Shown here: positions 23,154 through 35,419 of the stretch, piece after piece
How positions within the stretch are numbered: the stretch's first letter is position 1
Layout of the letters: each line of letters begins with the position of its first letter
NCBI GenBank assembly: GCA_027886185.1
Contig: WOAB01000156.1
Span: 248,001-312,000 of the forward strand
DNA from: Rheum nobile
Lineage: Eukaryota > Streptophyta > Magnoliopsida > Caryophyllales > Polygonaceae
Reading direction: 5' to 3'
Length of the DNA: 64,000 nt
Notes under the pieces: generated by a model
Told to the model about the DNA's origin: nothing
Database searches by the model: none
Seen by the model: the letters and a program-made list of their open reading frames with translations, nothing else
Made by a program: the position numbers and the translations under genes

Positions 23154-25080
23154 CCTTATTTGATAATAGATATGACCATATCTACACAACTCGTTTGGGG
23201 AAATTCTTGACTTGATTATGATTCTCTTTTTCTTAGACCAATGTTTTAATTTATTTAATCTTTTCTTATCCGGATTTTCCAATAAGCTTTTTTACAAATA
23301 TTGCATTCCCTATGGGTGTATCTTCCCTCACAGAAAGATTGAAGTTCAGATATAGAATGCAATATCTAGTAATTGATGCATTGTTTTTTTAATGCCAGTG
23401 TAGATGAATGCATGCAAAATGTTGCAAGTTATACTAAATCTGCAAATATTATTACTCTTTGTGGTTTATGCTATATAAAGTTGATAGAGTTCAGTCAGTT
23501 CACGGTGGTCCTGAGTGGCTTGGAAGTGTCAGACACACCCTGTTGGCCTCCACATGTATTTGTATGTTACTTAGCCTGTTATTCCTTTATGCTCTCCCCT
23601 ACATCAGTAGTTCTTGGTGACCACTTCTAACAGTATTCTGAATTATTTTCTCTCCTCACTCCCACCCCCCAATTGATTTGTTGTATCTGTTGTTTTCATG
23701 CAGAAGCATGATAGTCTTATTATTATTATCATCATCATCCTTTTTAAAATAGAATAAGTGAGGGAGATATGAACCTATGATCTTTAATTCAATGTCTTTT
23801 GAAAGAGCCTTATTGGGGGTAAATATGCTGTATCTAAAAGTTTACAATAGGGAATTAGATTTTGATTTTGATAGTAATTTGGAACTCCTCCTTGGACTAG
23901 AGTCTAAAGGCTACTTTTTCAATACCCTCTTTTGTCTTTCCCTCTTCGGTTCGTGGATGTTCTGGTTTCTTGTATATCCTATGCATCTTTGTTCACTGCT
24001 CTAGGTGAAAGCAAAATTGTCGAGAAGCCGCTTAAAGCTATTTTAGCATCATTTGTACCATCAGCTCTGATGTTGATCATCCAACACTAACGGATGCCTG
24101 TGAAGTAATCTTATGTTATAGCACATGGTTTTATGATTCTTCTGTGGTAAGACAAAGGTGGATTTTTTGTGTATTCTAAAGTAGGTATGATCAGATGCAG
24201 AATGCGGTTAACGGGTCATCAAATCTTGCCAAATATGGTGAGAATCTGATATCAGTTTCTTGCATTTTCCTTTCTTGTTCATGGTCTAAATCTGTGGGGA
24301 GTTTTGGGCATAGTTATGGTGTTTTTTTCTATATTCACATTGATCCCCAATTTCAAAGAAGTGTTGCTATTAGCACTTGATAATGGGTGTCGGAATACAT
24401 GTATCTATCTCTGCATGTTCAACGTATGCAAATCTTGAGTGCAACTTACTTTTTGCATAAATAGATAGAAAATCTTAGAGGACTTGCTTTGCAAACAATG
24501 AGACAAAATAGAGTGATTGATCATTGTAAAAAATAACGGTTATCATTATATCTTGTATTATAGCCCTATTGAGCTTCAGTTGAATGATTTGGGTCATTTT
24601 TGTGTTGATGAATTGAATACAAGAGTGGGGTGATTAATTGTTTGTATTTTTTCATTCCCTGGCCCTGCATGACAGACTTCCTTTTTCTTTATTTTCTTGT
24701 ATTTTTTTGTTTGCATTTGCATTAAAGAATTTGGAGACGTAAACAAAACAAACCCACTTATTATAGTCAGAAGACAGAGACTTCCCCTGCAAAGCCTTTT
24801 TACGGCAAACCCTTCAAATGCATCCTGAAACAAATTATGCATTTCACATAAGTCGTTAAATGTTAAATGCACGCATCTAAGGAGAAAAAGTGTTGGTGCA
24901 CCTAAGTTAGATGTACACATTTCACATGTAGCATCATACATGTTATGTGTACTTATATGAGTGCGTCTGTGAGATTTTTATGGTACAAAATAACATCACC
25001 CTTTTGAGTTTCTACCTTACTTTTTGAACCAATAGTGAACTCAACTTAGTGTGCATACTCTCTTCTCTCCTCTTAAGCTA
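23154..25080. other. 3' flank of PIGW and intergenic DNA
   Basis: No further exon is supported. The first part is probably 3'UTR. A stretch around 24005-24100 is gene-like but holds no long frame and may be spliced 3'UTR. A short ATT/ATC microsatellite lies at about 23717-23740. Confidence 0.5.
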
Positions 25081-25378
25081 CTCTATCTCTGTTTCACAAT
25101 ACTTATCTCTTTTGCAATTTCCACACTTACTAAAAAAAGTTTGAAATAGAAAGTATAAGATTTTTTTTTTTTGAAAGGTAGAAAGTATAAGAATTTGAGG
25201 AGGAAAAAAATGATTTTTTTCATGAATTATTAATGAAATATGTGATGAGTTGGAGTTAAAAATGTTTTAAGTATTAATTACACATATTTCGACCAAAAAA
25301 AGTTACACATATAAAAGGTCAAATAATATGCACCAAAGTTTATATCTTTAAAAAACAAATAGTATGAAACGGAGGGAG
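25081..25378. mobile_element. Stowaway-like MITE
   Basis: The right end reads GAAACGGAGGGAG followed by TA, the familiar CTCCCTCCGTTTC inverted repeat. The left end begins, after a TA, with CTCTATCTCTGTTTCAC, a decayed copy of the same repeat in opposite orientation. The 298-bp AT-rich body has no coding capacity, as expected for a Tc1/mariner-derived MITE. It lies about 400 bp before the bHLH gene. Confidence 0.7.
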
Positions 25379-25585
25379 TATTACATACCGGAGAGGCTCT
25401 TCTAGTCCTTAATAATGCGTCATTCAATTTTATTGGTAAAAAAGATTTCTATAATAGATAAAAAAGAGTGTGTAGGTTCGTAAAGATTATTATCTAAGTA
25501 GGGAGAATGACACATAAAATGGGACACCATTGTTTTGGACATGATCTTAACGGCCTACAATCCCCACATCCACGTACCCCCATGT

Positions 25586-25591
25586 CACGTG
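25586..25591. promoter_or_regulatory. G-box (CACGTG) upstream of the bHLH gene
   Basis: CACGTG lies 186 bp before the ATG, within CATGTCACGTGCATC, and a CACGTA lies just before it. G-boxes bind bHLH and bZIP factors, so self-regulation is possible but unproven. Confidence 0.45.
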
Positions 25592-25776
25592 CATCTCTCC
25601 TACTTGGTTCTTTTCATCCTTCCTAGTACCTTTGTCCCTTCATTTAAATCCCAAACCCATCTCCTCTATGTTAACAGAGCAAGGGTCTTTCACTTCATTT
25701 CTCTGAAACAAATCAACCCTTTCTAATCTCCTTTTGCAACTCACAAAACACTCATTCGAAACCCGAAAACGAAAAG

Positions 25777-27544
25777 ATGGCCTTAGATACAATATCATCT
25801 AATGACATACTAAACTTCATGATCTATGAGAAACTTTATGGTAATCCACTCAAACACACCATCTCATTCCAAGATGACCATTCAATTCTTGATCATCCAA
25901 GTTCTAGTGGTTTTGCATGTGGTAGCTTGTTGCCTTCTCAAGATGACATGATGGTGCCAATGCTACCACCACCTTCATGTTTTCATGAGAAATGTGAAGA
26001 TCATGGCAATGAAAAAACTCTTAACTTGGCCACACAAGGGAGGAAGAGGAGGAGTCGGCGTACTAAGGTTTGCAAGAACAAAGAGGAGGCAGAAACACAG
26101 AGGATGACGCACATTGCTGTGGAGAGGAATCGTCGCAAGCAAATGAATGATCATTTATCCGTCTTGCGCTCTCTCATGCCTCAATCTTATGCTAAAAAGG
26201 TTTGTAGTTTTCAATTTGTTAATGCTGGATCAGATGTCCTTATAAACAAGCTCCTATTTCATTCAAAACCTTCAATTTTCTTTGTTTATCTTTTATAAGC
26301 AAACATAGGCCAAGAACAAAATGCAGGTCAAAGATACAATAGAAAATGCTCTATCAAAGCCGCCCACATAATTTCTCATTGACTTTCTCCTTTTAAACTT
26401 GTTTTCATGTCTTAATTGTATAATATATAGCTTGATTGATAGTATTGGATGATTTCTCATTTTTTCCTAGCAGGGTGACCAAGCCTCTATAGTAGGTGGA
26501 GCAATTGAATATGTGAAGGAACTTGAACATCTCCACCAATCCCTCCAAGCCCAAAAGTTTACCTTACTAAATCAAGGAGGTGGAGGAGAACCCACCACCA
26601 CATCCGCCACCAACACTACCGGAAAACAACACTCAACGCCTCCTTTTGCACAATTCTTCTCAAACCCACAATACACTTGGTCTCAGTCTCCTACCACAAA
26701 CAACTCCAAGGCCGGAGCCTCGGTTGCAGAAATTGAGGTGACTTTGATGGAGAGCCATGCAAATATAAGAATCCTCTCTAGAAGGAGCCCTAGGCAACTC
26801 TCTAAGCTGATTGAAGGATTGCAATTACTTCATTTGTACATACTTCACCTCAATGTCACCTCCTTGGACCCTTTAATCCTCTATTCCATCAATGCCAAGG
26901 TGAATTCTCATTTGATCTTTGCATATATTGCTTGTACATGCCAAAAAATTGTTGTTGAGTTATACTAATTACATCTTTGTTTTATCTGTTTTATAACTTT
27001 TTGGTGTCAGCTATATTAAGTCATTCTTGTGTTGAACTTGCCAAGGCAGGAATAAGAGGCATAATTGTATTGTCATTGACCATTCTGCAAGGTTTTCTTT
27101 ATGTGTGCATTAATCTCAGGCCCATAATTTCCATGTTTAGCTAAAAGACATAAAACTTTGACATATTTAACTATATGGGTCATTTTGAATTCAAGTTATC
27201 TTAGGTCCAATATTCTTGTATGCATAGGAATGTAGGATATATTTTGAAGGATCTAGTTATGGCCACCACCATAGCCCATAGGCTAAGGGCTTCATTCATT
27301 ATGAGAGTTCAAATGCTACATTCCAAAGTAGAATTTGGAATTTTCCAATAGTTGCAGTATTTGCTAGATTAAGAGATTGAAAGGCATTAATTAGGAGTTT
27401 TGACTTTCTGAAATTGACAATTTGGATATTTGCGAATTGTGAGTGCAGGTGGAAGAAGGGTGCCAGCTCACTTGTGTGGATGAAATTGCAGAGGCAACCA
27501 ATCACATGCTTAGAAGTATTGAGGAAGAAGCTGCACTTTGTTGA
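25777..27544 (+). CDS. bHLH transcription factor, group Ia (bHLH94/96 type), three exons
   Basis: Exons 25777-26199, 26474-26899 and 27449-27544 give 314 codons, with phase-0 junctions. A basic patch (GRKRRSRRTK, about residues 89-97) precedes the bHLH domain (about 109-165): HIAVERNRRKQMNDHL carries the H112-E116-R120 triad for E-box/G-box binding, and GDQASIVGGAIEYVKELEHL forms the second helix across the exon 1/2 junction. The C-terminal part (VAEIEVTLMESHANIRIL to VEEGCQL) matches the ACT-like domain of group Ia. From memory the nearest Arabidopsis proteins are bHLH94/96, of the broader group that includes stomatal regulators; the exact member is uncertain. Exon 2 is preceded by TAGCAG, so use of the earlier AG would add one Gln. 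The gene appears intact. Confidence 0.9.
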
Positions 27545-29539
27545 TTGAACCCTTTTAAATTCCACAATTGCCCCTAGAGTTGGGGTTAAATTTCCTTAAG
27601 CTATATTTCCTGCATCCCATCTTCCAACATGTATCCCAGTTTCAATAAGTTGAAAGTTTGTGTATAACTTGGCTAGGTTATTTGACTCATATATGTTTGG
27701 TATGTTTGGAAATATGTAGAATGTATTATAAGCTTTTTCATATTATTATTACATTATCCCATCCTTATTAATCAGGTTCTCAGCATGTTTTTTATAACAC
27801 GAATACAGTTGGAAAAAGAAGTGCACTTTCCCCTTTGTTTCTCCTTACATTAGAAATTTCCATCATTAAAATAGGCAGAAAACTTGCCTATATGTTTTGT
27901 TAATATGCTATTACAGTAGTTTTGGTTAAAAACATAAGTGGCAACTAAATATGCGTGTAGGAAATTTCACTCCCAAAATGTTTTGCGATTAGTAAAGACT
28001 AGGTTTTGATTTCTCATATATGTTTCTCGGTTTTTCTAATTTATGCTCCATGATAAACCCTTTTAAAAATTATTAGATAATCCTAAATGACTAAAACAAA
28101 TGTACGATAACATTTTAGAAAATAGCATATGTTTATCATTTCCACAGTTGTCGATAGCATTTTAAAAAGTAAAAAGATCAGATCCTCTCTGTCCAATCAT
28201 AAGCAAATCTCCAAGCGAATCATTCAAGAACCAAAATGGGAAATCTCGTTGCTTTTCATTTTTCTCTTTGTTAGGTTTTCTGTAAGAATTGCCATTTCAA
28301 ATTCAAATGCAGCACTAGATATGGGAGAGAAGAGGACATCTTTTTTTGTGAAAGTGAATTAACACAAAAAGGGGGGAAAAAGAATAATGAATTTCACAAT
28401 TCAATTATTTCTTTCAACCCTCCATCAATGACCCCATTGTGCTCTGCACGGACTGAGAAGGGGATGCCTAAAGCTTACGCAGCAGCAGCAGCAGCAGCAG
28501 AAGCAGCAGCAGCTTGTCTGAAGAACTTGCAATGATGGAGGAGTAAAGACAACGGAAAATGAAATCAGAAACATAATAACATGTTTATCCTGTCTTCTCA
28601 CAACATCCAAATCCAATGCCGTGAGATCAAGGCAATTGACTTGGCAGTGAACTTGTTTATTTGGTTGTTTGTACCCACTTCATCAGCATCATTTCTATTA
28701 TGAACATGACTAATAAAATGTGTACAAACAACGGGTATTTGACATCATATAGTACAAAGCTTAGCGTGTCAAATGCCAAAGATCTACCGACGTAGAATGT
28801 GACTTGGACAGGCAATGTACTTGACAAGTGTTCATACTTCATATGATGAACACATGTGATGTGTTGGGTTTATACGAGACAAATCAAATATTCACTTCCT
28901 TTAATTTCTCAATAAGGATAATTTCATAGTACCTCAAATAATTATTTTGCTCACGGGAGATACATAGAAGTGATACAATGAATAATATAGGTGATTTTAG
29001 GCTTAGGAATATAAGATGTTTGGTGAAACTAGAAATCTATACTTGGGTTTCAAAACCTGATTCCCAGCAAATTACAAGCCAAAAGTAAAAACCAAACACA
29101 TGAATTGGGTCTAACGAATGCCAAACTGATTCATGATCCATAAATCTTAACTAACCAGTTGCCACTATTTCCAGTAGGCAGGCTCCCACATGAGCAAAGC
29201 TAACAGAGGATCAAGTGAAGGTTAATATAATACATGTGCAAGTGACTGTTTGTAAGCACCACCGTTCACAGAAAAATGTACGCAAATGATGATTATTAAA
29301 CACAATTTCGACATAGCAAGCTTGTTAGGATCTCTATTTCCGACTTACAAGAATCAACGTTTAAGGGAAAAGTGAAGGACGCTTACTGATACAGGAATAA
29401 CCAGTGGCAGTGAGAAAACAGCGTTGAACAGGCACTTGGAAAGTCACCACATGCCCCTATATACAGTGCCCTGATCCAGATGCTCATGCCAATGGTTTGT
29501 CATCAGCCCAACTCTGTTGAGTAGAACACTCTGTTCTGC
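27545..29539. other. Intergenic between convergent bHLH and GET1 genes
   Basis: Holds the bHLH 3'UTR, AT-rich spacer and the 3' flank of GET1, which is read from the other strand. Apart from a GCA microsatellite (28479-28513) I see no gene; short frames lack domains. Confidence 0.6.
28479..28513 (+). repeat. GCA microsatellite
   Basis: About eleven GCA units with one GAA-type interruption. No longer coding frame surrounds it, so it is probably non-coding. Confidence 0.9.
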
Positions 29540-32500
29540 TTAATTAATAAAATGCCGAGCGATGAGCTTGCCCACCCTTGTACACAGTACCAGCCAAGGT
29601 AAGATGCCGACCTGCAAATTATAGCCATCCTTTCTACTCAGCAAATTTTAATTTTTTTATGAAATTTACTACTGAAAAAATTGAAAATGACAATTGAAGG
29701 GATTTCACGGAACAATCTTATCACCAAATAGAAAAAGGCCTACCAAGTTAAAACTTTCTCTTGCTAACTAGCACTAGCAGTACAATAATTTATTTTTCTT
29801 GGCATGTTTATCTAAATAACTATTTTTGGCCTGTTTATAAATGGTGCTTTTCTGTGTACTCTTATTGACATATTCTAAATATTATTAATCATGTCATCAT
29901 ATTTGCATTTGCCTTTAAAAACTTCAGCCGGCCCTTGGATATAGAGGTAGTTCATATGACTATAATGGCTAAAACTTTTTTCAAAGAATGTGCTGAAAAC
30001 AGCCTGAAACTAGTATCTATCTTATTCAAATAATGAGAGCAATAGATATTCACATGCAAAAAGAAATTGAGAAAGCAGCAACAAGGTGTGTTCAATTTGA
30101 AGTTTATTTAAGTTTCCCCATGTATTTCCTATTGTGCTTGAATGATCAGGGTAGGTTAATCGAATAATTGGAATTACAGTTTTTCTCCAAGATCTTCAAT
30201 CCCTAGATGACTTTACAAAGACTAGAACCAATAAGCAATTATTGTATAGCATGTCCAAATAGCATAATCCCAAAGTTATCATTGAGATAAGTCGTGAAAT
30301 GAAAAACAAGCAGCCCAAGCAGTTGTTTCACAGTCACATAAACAATACGATGACATACACATAAAAATTAAGCAAGTCAAGTAGAAAGCCATAACAAGAT
30401 CAACTATCTAATATTATGAACTGCTGGTACTTGTGGTTTAAAACAAATAATCAGACAAACAAGAGCATTACAAGAATCCTAACCCACATACCATAACTTT
30501 TCCCTGAGAGATTGCTCCAGCTTTCCAAGATAACATTTTCCCTGTAAGAATTACAACCCTTAACTACACTTTTCCATGCACAGAAAAACATAAGTAAGCA
30601 AGCAATAAGGAGGTAGGGAGGTAGGCCTGAGTGGCTGGAGGTACTACAAGAAAGCACTGGCATACAATAATTGGCAAAATTATAATAAAAACAAACTGAA
30701 AAACAGCACTAATTGTGAGCTTAGAGCAGCATGCAATGTAACATATAAACAAGGCATTGCTCACCTAACGGTTGTACAAGCTCCATAGGTATTGTTGCCA
30801 CAGGAGATTCCCAAAACCAATATGTCAGCAGAATATATGTCAAAACCTGTGAAATGACCATTTTAAGAGCGTTACATATGTCCAATGGTTAAGTGCAAGG
30901 AAATATAACCAAACAAGATCACCTTTAAAGGCGCCATAAGCTTCTTGTATGGATCATAAATTGATTGCTTCTCCAAGGCATGTTGTTCCATATCTGCAAA
31001 TAATATCAAAAGAAAAAGATCAGTTTAGATCTTTAGCTACACGAATCTAACGATAAGAAGCCTACCAATATAGTTCAAAGAGCAGAATAACTCTTGTAAG
31101 CTTAGAGTAAAATCTTCAGAGTAAACATCACATATGTAATCTACTATCATGTATAATCACATAATACAACACAAAGTTTGAAGTGTGAATACTAAACAGA
31201 GGATGCTTATTATGCATAAAAAAGATTACTCAAAATAAAAGTTCCTCTGCCATTTGTATAAAACAATGTCATAATGTTGAGCATAGAATTATGGCTAACT
31301 GTGAAAAGAGGTTTAAAGGCAGCAAGCACTGACTGGGTACAATTGCAATTAAATCCAGCAAAACATTCAAACTAAATATAGTATATGTTTTAACAACAAA
31401 AGCTTCTTAATTCAGAACGAGTGCATAGAACTATGCACCTAAGTTTGAAGGAAGCAGTATGAATGCCTTAAATATGCTCTAGACTACAGATTCTCAATAG
31501 ATCATTTACTGTATAGTATATTGACTATATTCTAGTTGTTGTTTTAAGGCAATACTAAGATTATTCATTCATATCAAAACTTACAAGGTGATCAACACCT
31601 GGAGGGAGAAGTTCATAACTATATTCTAGTTCGACAAGAACTATTTGGTACAATATAGGTTAAATTGAATTAATCATCTGTATTTGCAGAATGGTGCAAC
31701 TTTACATACATTTTGATAGTTCTTTCTCCTTATTTGCAGCTGTCCTCCTCAGCTTAGCAGCTTGTGCAAATGTTGAGGGCCTAGTGTATATAATAAGAAA
31801 TTTAGCAAAAACATGTACACAAACATATAGGCAATAATAGAAGTGAAAAAACATTATTTAGTTAGATGACAGTGAGTGTATTGTTTGGTTCAATACTTCA
31901 ATGATGACGCAGTTTTAGAAAACACCCGAGCCATATGGTTAGGTGGTTATGGCGAACCACAAAAATACTTATGCCCCATTTTAAAGTCAAACTGGTCCAA
32001 ATTGGTTGTAGCATTTAACCAAATCGAAGTTAAAGGCTTGCCATTTGCAGTCTTCCAATGTAAGACACTCCTTCCGTCTTTCTTACAGTTACAAGTTAGC
32101 AATCATCCATGTCTAAAAATGAATCATCAGAAAGTCATCAGAATCACTCACTGTGACAAGGCACTTGCTTCTTTGTACAAATGTTTAATCTCTTTACGCA
32201 AATTGATTTCTGTATCACTTTTGCTTCCTTTCTGGAGAAATTTAAGGGAAAAAATAATTTCTTGCAACATTACAGTACATAACAAATGTAAAAGCATAAA
32301 CAGATATAGCTACAATAATTATTTGTCTGCAACTGCAGCCTCCAAGACATGCCAGAAAACAGCAACAGGATCACCACCAGTTTTTATATATTTACTATGC
32401 TAATCTTTCCTCCCAAAAGCACAAAATTTGACATGCTTCCCATGCAGGTAAGAAAATTATAGACAAATTCACACATCTAAAGAAATTTGGAAAGGTTAGT

Positions 32501-33197
32501 GCGAAGAGAAGAGAACAATATTCAATTCACCGCAGGAAAAGAACAAGACTACTAGATCAGGTAATACACAGCGGCAGCTAGTGGTTCTCCAGTGAATATT
32601 TAAATATCAATATACCATATAGATTCTTAAATGAGATCCAATACATAGATACAAACATATCATGGTAGAATTCTTTAACTGAACTTTAACTCCGATACTC
32701 CACAGTAAACAGCACCTTCTATTGTTTAATAACCGAGTGATAAAAGAAATTTTCTATTAGAACAGCCTCTCTGTAACTTAAATCCAAGAAGGTAGAATAA
32801 ACTAATCCAACAACTTTTCTACATTAACCTACCAAAGGAATAGACTAATATGTATGACAATATTTAGTATAGTTTCTATATTCATAATTCATAACTTCCC
32901 TAATTCCAGAAACACTATCCCAAAATAACTAAGATGAAAATTAGAAACATAATCATCCAAAAATCATGCTTGATATCTCTTTTTTTATATATTAGAAACC
33001 CAAAATGACTTTTCTACATTTATTGACATTTTAGGTAATACAATATGATGAAACTCAGAAACTTTGACAAATTTGGAATGTCTTAACATTACCTTTATTT
33101 GGTGTTCAAGATATCTTGGGATTAATTGTACAACAGTGACGATGATGAAGATGAAAGGGGCAGCCATACTGTTTCTGTTTTCTACAATGTCTTCCAT
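29540..33197 (-). CDS. GET1: GET1/WRB, ER receptor for tail-anchored protein insertion, seven coding exons
   Basis: On the minus strand, exons 33197-33093, 32231-32152, 31780-31710, 30993-30923, 30846-30765, 30541-30492 and 29611-29540 splice with GT-AG introns and consistent phases into 176 codons, the usual plant length. An N-terminal membrane segment (MAAPFIFIIVTVVQLI) is followed by a cytosolic coiled-coil rich in charged residues (LRKEIKHLYKEASALSQPS, then TFAQAAKLRR) that contacts the GET3 ATPase. Two further membrane segments follow (VLTYILLTYWFW and GILPWLVL). With its partner the protein receives tail-anchored clients from GET3 and inserts them into the ER membrane. The ATG is fixed by an in-frame TAA 6 bp upstream. 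Later exons are short and scattered. Confidence 0.92.
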
Positions 33198-34735
33198 CTC
33201 TTACTCCTCACAAACAAAAGTCCTGCCAGAACTATGATAATCAGGTTAGCAGGCCAAAATAGACATATTAAACAAGGCATTTTTTGTTAATACATAAGAC
33301 TTGAAACATTTCAAAATAACATTCAGAAAACCGCAACAGCCAGAAACACGAATATTAAGACACTTTCTTTAACCAACTCAATTGCACAGCTACTTGTAGC
33401 ACAAAAGATATCGATCTTGCTCAACAAGATACATATGACCGAGGACAAAGCAATGTCAGATATTATAAAAATAATTTCCTGGAAAGGATTGTATTCTATT
33501 TTCTACCCTGATCATCAGTTCTCCTAGTTCTCCACTTGACTTTTATGATTGCTTATTCAAATCTTCGACATAGTCTTGCGCACTTAAAATGGGTAAGCAA
33601 GAATAACATTTTAGAAGGATTACATCATGCCTAGAACATAGCTTGTAGCTCCAATTCAAAGAAAAAGGTGGTTATTCTATATGTCTAACCCTTTGAAAAA
33701 TGTGCAACACGATTCTAACATTTGATGGTAGCTTCCTGAAAAAAATCATCAGGTTTTATCGAAAAGAACATGGGATTCAGCTCAATGGATTTGGTACATT
33801 TTATAGATCTTTATTCTTTTTGTTTATGTAACATGTTCTTTTTCTCATGTCAAGAAGTCTAGTTTAAACATTACATTGTTTATGACCATTGTATCTGACT
33901 TTCAAAACAATACGATTAAGCATGGAAACAAACCTTTCTGTTATTTCAGATTAAAATGAATAAAACATTCCTTGTATCCCCTATCAATGTGACCAAGTTT
34001 CCCAGATCAAAGCCTCTTCCACCAAAATAACTTCATTACAAGTAAAATACAATTCAAGGATGAACAGAGCATTAAAAGTCTTGAAATTTTCATTAATATC
34101 AATCAATTGAATAAGGCGGGAGGAATGAATGTCCAATGTGGTTATCAAACACGGAGGATAGAAGTGATTCTGAAATTCCCAAGCTAATCATGCCAACCAT
34201 ATATAAATCTAAACGATTGGTGTAATTGATTATCAATTGGCATAACTACAGCTCGCAGCCTACGCCCCATGGGCGTCCACAAGTGAATGATAACTCAATT
34301 GATAAATTCACCACAGATTATCCAAATCAAATATATTTTATAGAAAACAACTATAATGATATACGTACACAAACGAAGAACAAACAAATGGTGATACTTG
34401 CGAAAAGTCGAAAACCTAGAAGTATGGGGGGAAATCAATGCAGCTGAGAAATTTCGATCTTTACTCCGCCCTTCTGTCGTCGGCATTAATGATTGAGATT
34501 TGAAATCCATCAACAACAACAACAAAAATCATTGAATGAGAAAATATTCCTAAGCAATGAAAATCAAACAAGCAAAAGAAGGCAAGACGAAGGATGAACA
34601 ATTCGCGTTACCTAGGTCTGATCGCAGTCCAAGAGCGGGGACGCCGACGGAAGGAGAAGGGACGGGAAGAGATCGGAGAGAGGCTTCGACGACAGCGGTG
34701 GAAGGGAAAATGTCACAGGGAACAAGGGAAGGCAC
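33198..34735 (-). promoter_or_regulatory. Inferred GET1 5'UTR with intron and upstream ORF
   Basis: A donor at 34611-34610 (CCTAG|GTAACG on the minus strand) and an acceptor before 33222 (CTGGCAG|GACTTT) suggest a 5'UTR intron of 1389 bp. Spliced, an ATG at 34735 opens an upstream frame (MPSLVPCDIF...) of about 54 residues that ends at a TAG just past the GET1 ATG, in another frame. If transcription starts upstream of 34735, this overlapping uORF should reduce GET1 translation. The transcript start and the splice are inferred, not proven. Confidence 0.5.
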
Positions 34736-35135
34736 AATTTACTCCACAACTTTTACTTGGGCCGTTATGGGCTGGTCTTTTAATGGGCTAGCCCAATCTC
34801 CAATCTAAACTGATCCGCATAATAGGCCCAGTTGACTTCCTAGCTCTCGTATAAGAGAAAGGTGAATCAGACATGCATGGGTCCATGTTTCATGATTATG
34901 TGTTTCTCAAAGGGATCAATCTACTTTGCGGTGGTAAATATCGGATTTGTGATCGGTCGGTAAAGTCACAAAATAGGTAAATCGGCTTCGTCAATCAGCT
35001 GAACTAGTGATAGGTGTCTTGTGGTTGTAAATCTCAGGCACGACAACTTATACTAATTGATTCGACCATGTAAAATAAAATAATGATTTATTATTTTTCA
35101 CCCAAGTAAAATGATAAGAGGCAGATCAAACCGAT
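34736..35135. other. Upstream region of GET1, up to the copia element
   Basis: About 400 bp of non-coding DNA containing the GGCCCA and GGGCC-type boxes common in promoters of housekeeping genes (around 34755-34830). The copia target duplication begins at 35136. Confidence 0.45.
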
Positions 35136-35141
35136 ACCTCT

Positions 35142-35406
35142 TATGGAGACTAGTGTTGTATATTTGCACATATTAGTCTTAGCCGCTTGATTAGTTTTGA
35201 TTTGTTAGTGTGGGCTCGGGTTAGCTTGCTTAGCTGGCTAGTTAGTTAGCCTCTAGTTACTTGTATATAAAGCCTCTGTTGTAGAGTAGTTCAGTATAAC
35301 CGATAAGAATGAAATCAGAAATTCTCCAAAATATCTTCCTCTTCTCTTGTTCTCCTCTGGTGTTCTAGAGGATTCTCATGGTGTTTTCTTGATCTCAAAT
35401 CTTCAA
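35142..35406 (+). repeat. 5' LTR of the copia element
   Basis: 265 bp, starting TATGGAGACTAG. It differs from the 3' LTR at about nine positions, for instance TGCACATATT against TGTACATATT. Confidence 0.9.
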
Positions 35407-35407
35407 A

Positions 35408-35419
35408 TGGTATCAGAGC
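35408..35419 (+). other. Primer-binding site of the copia element
   Basis: TGGTATCAGAGC, matching initiator tRNA-Met, lies one base after the 5' LTR. Confidence 0.9.
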
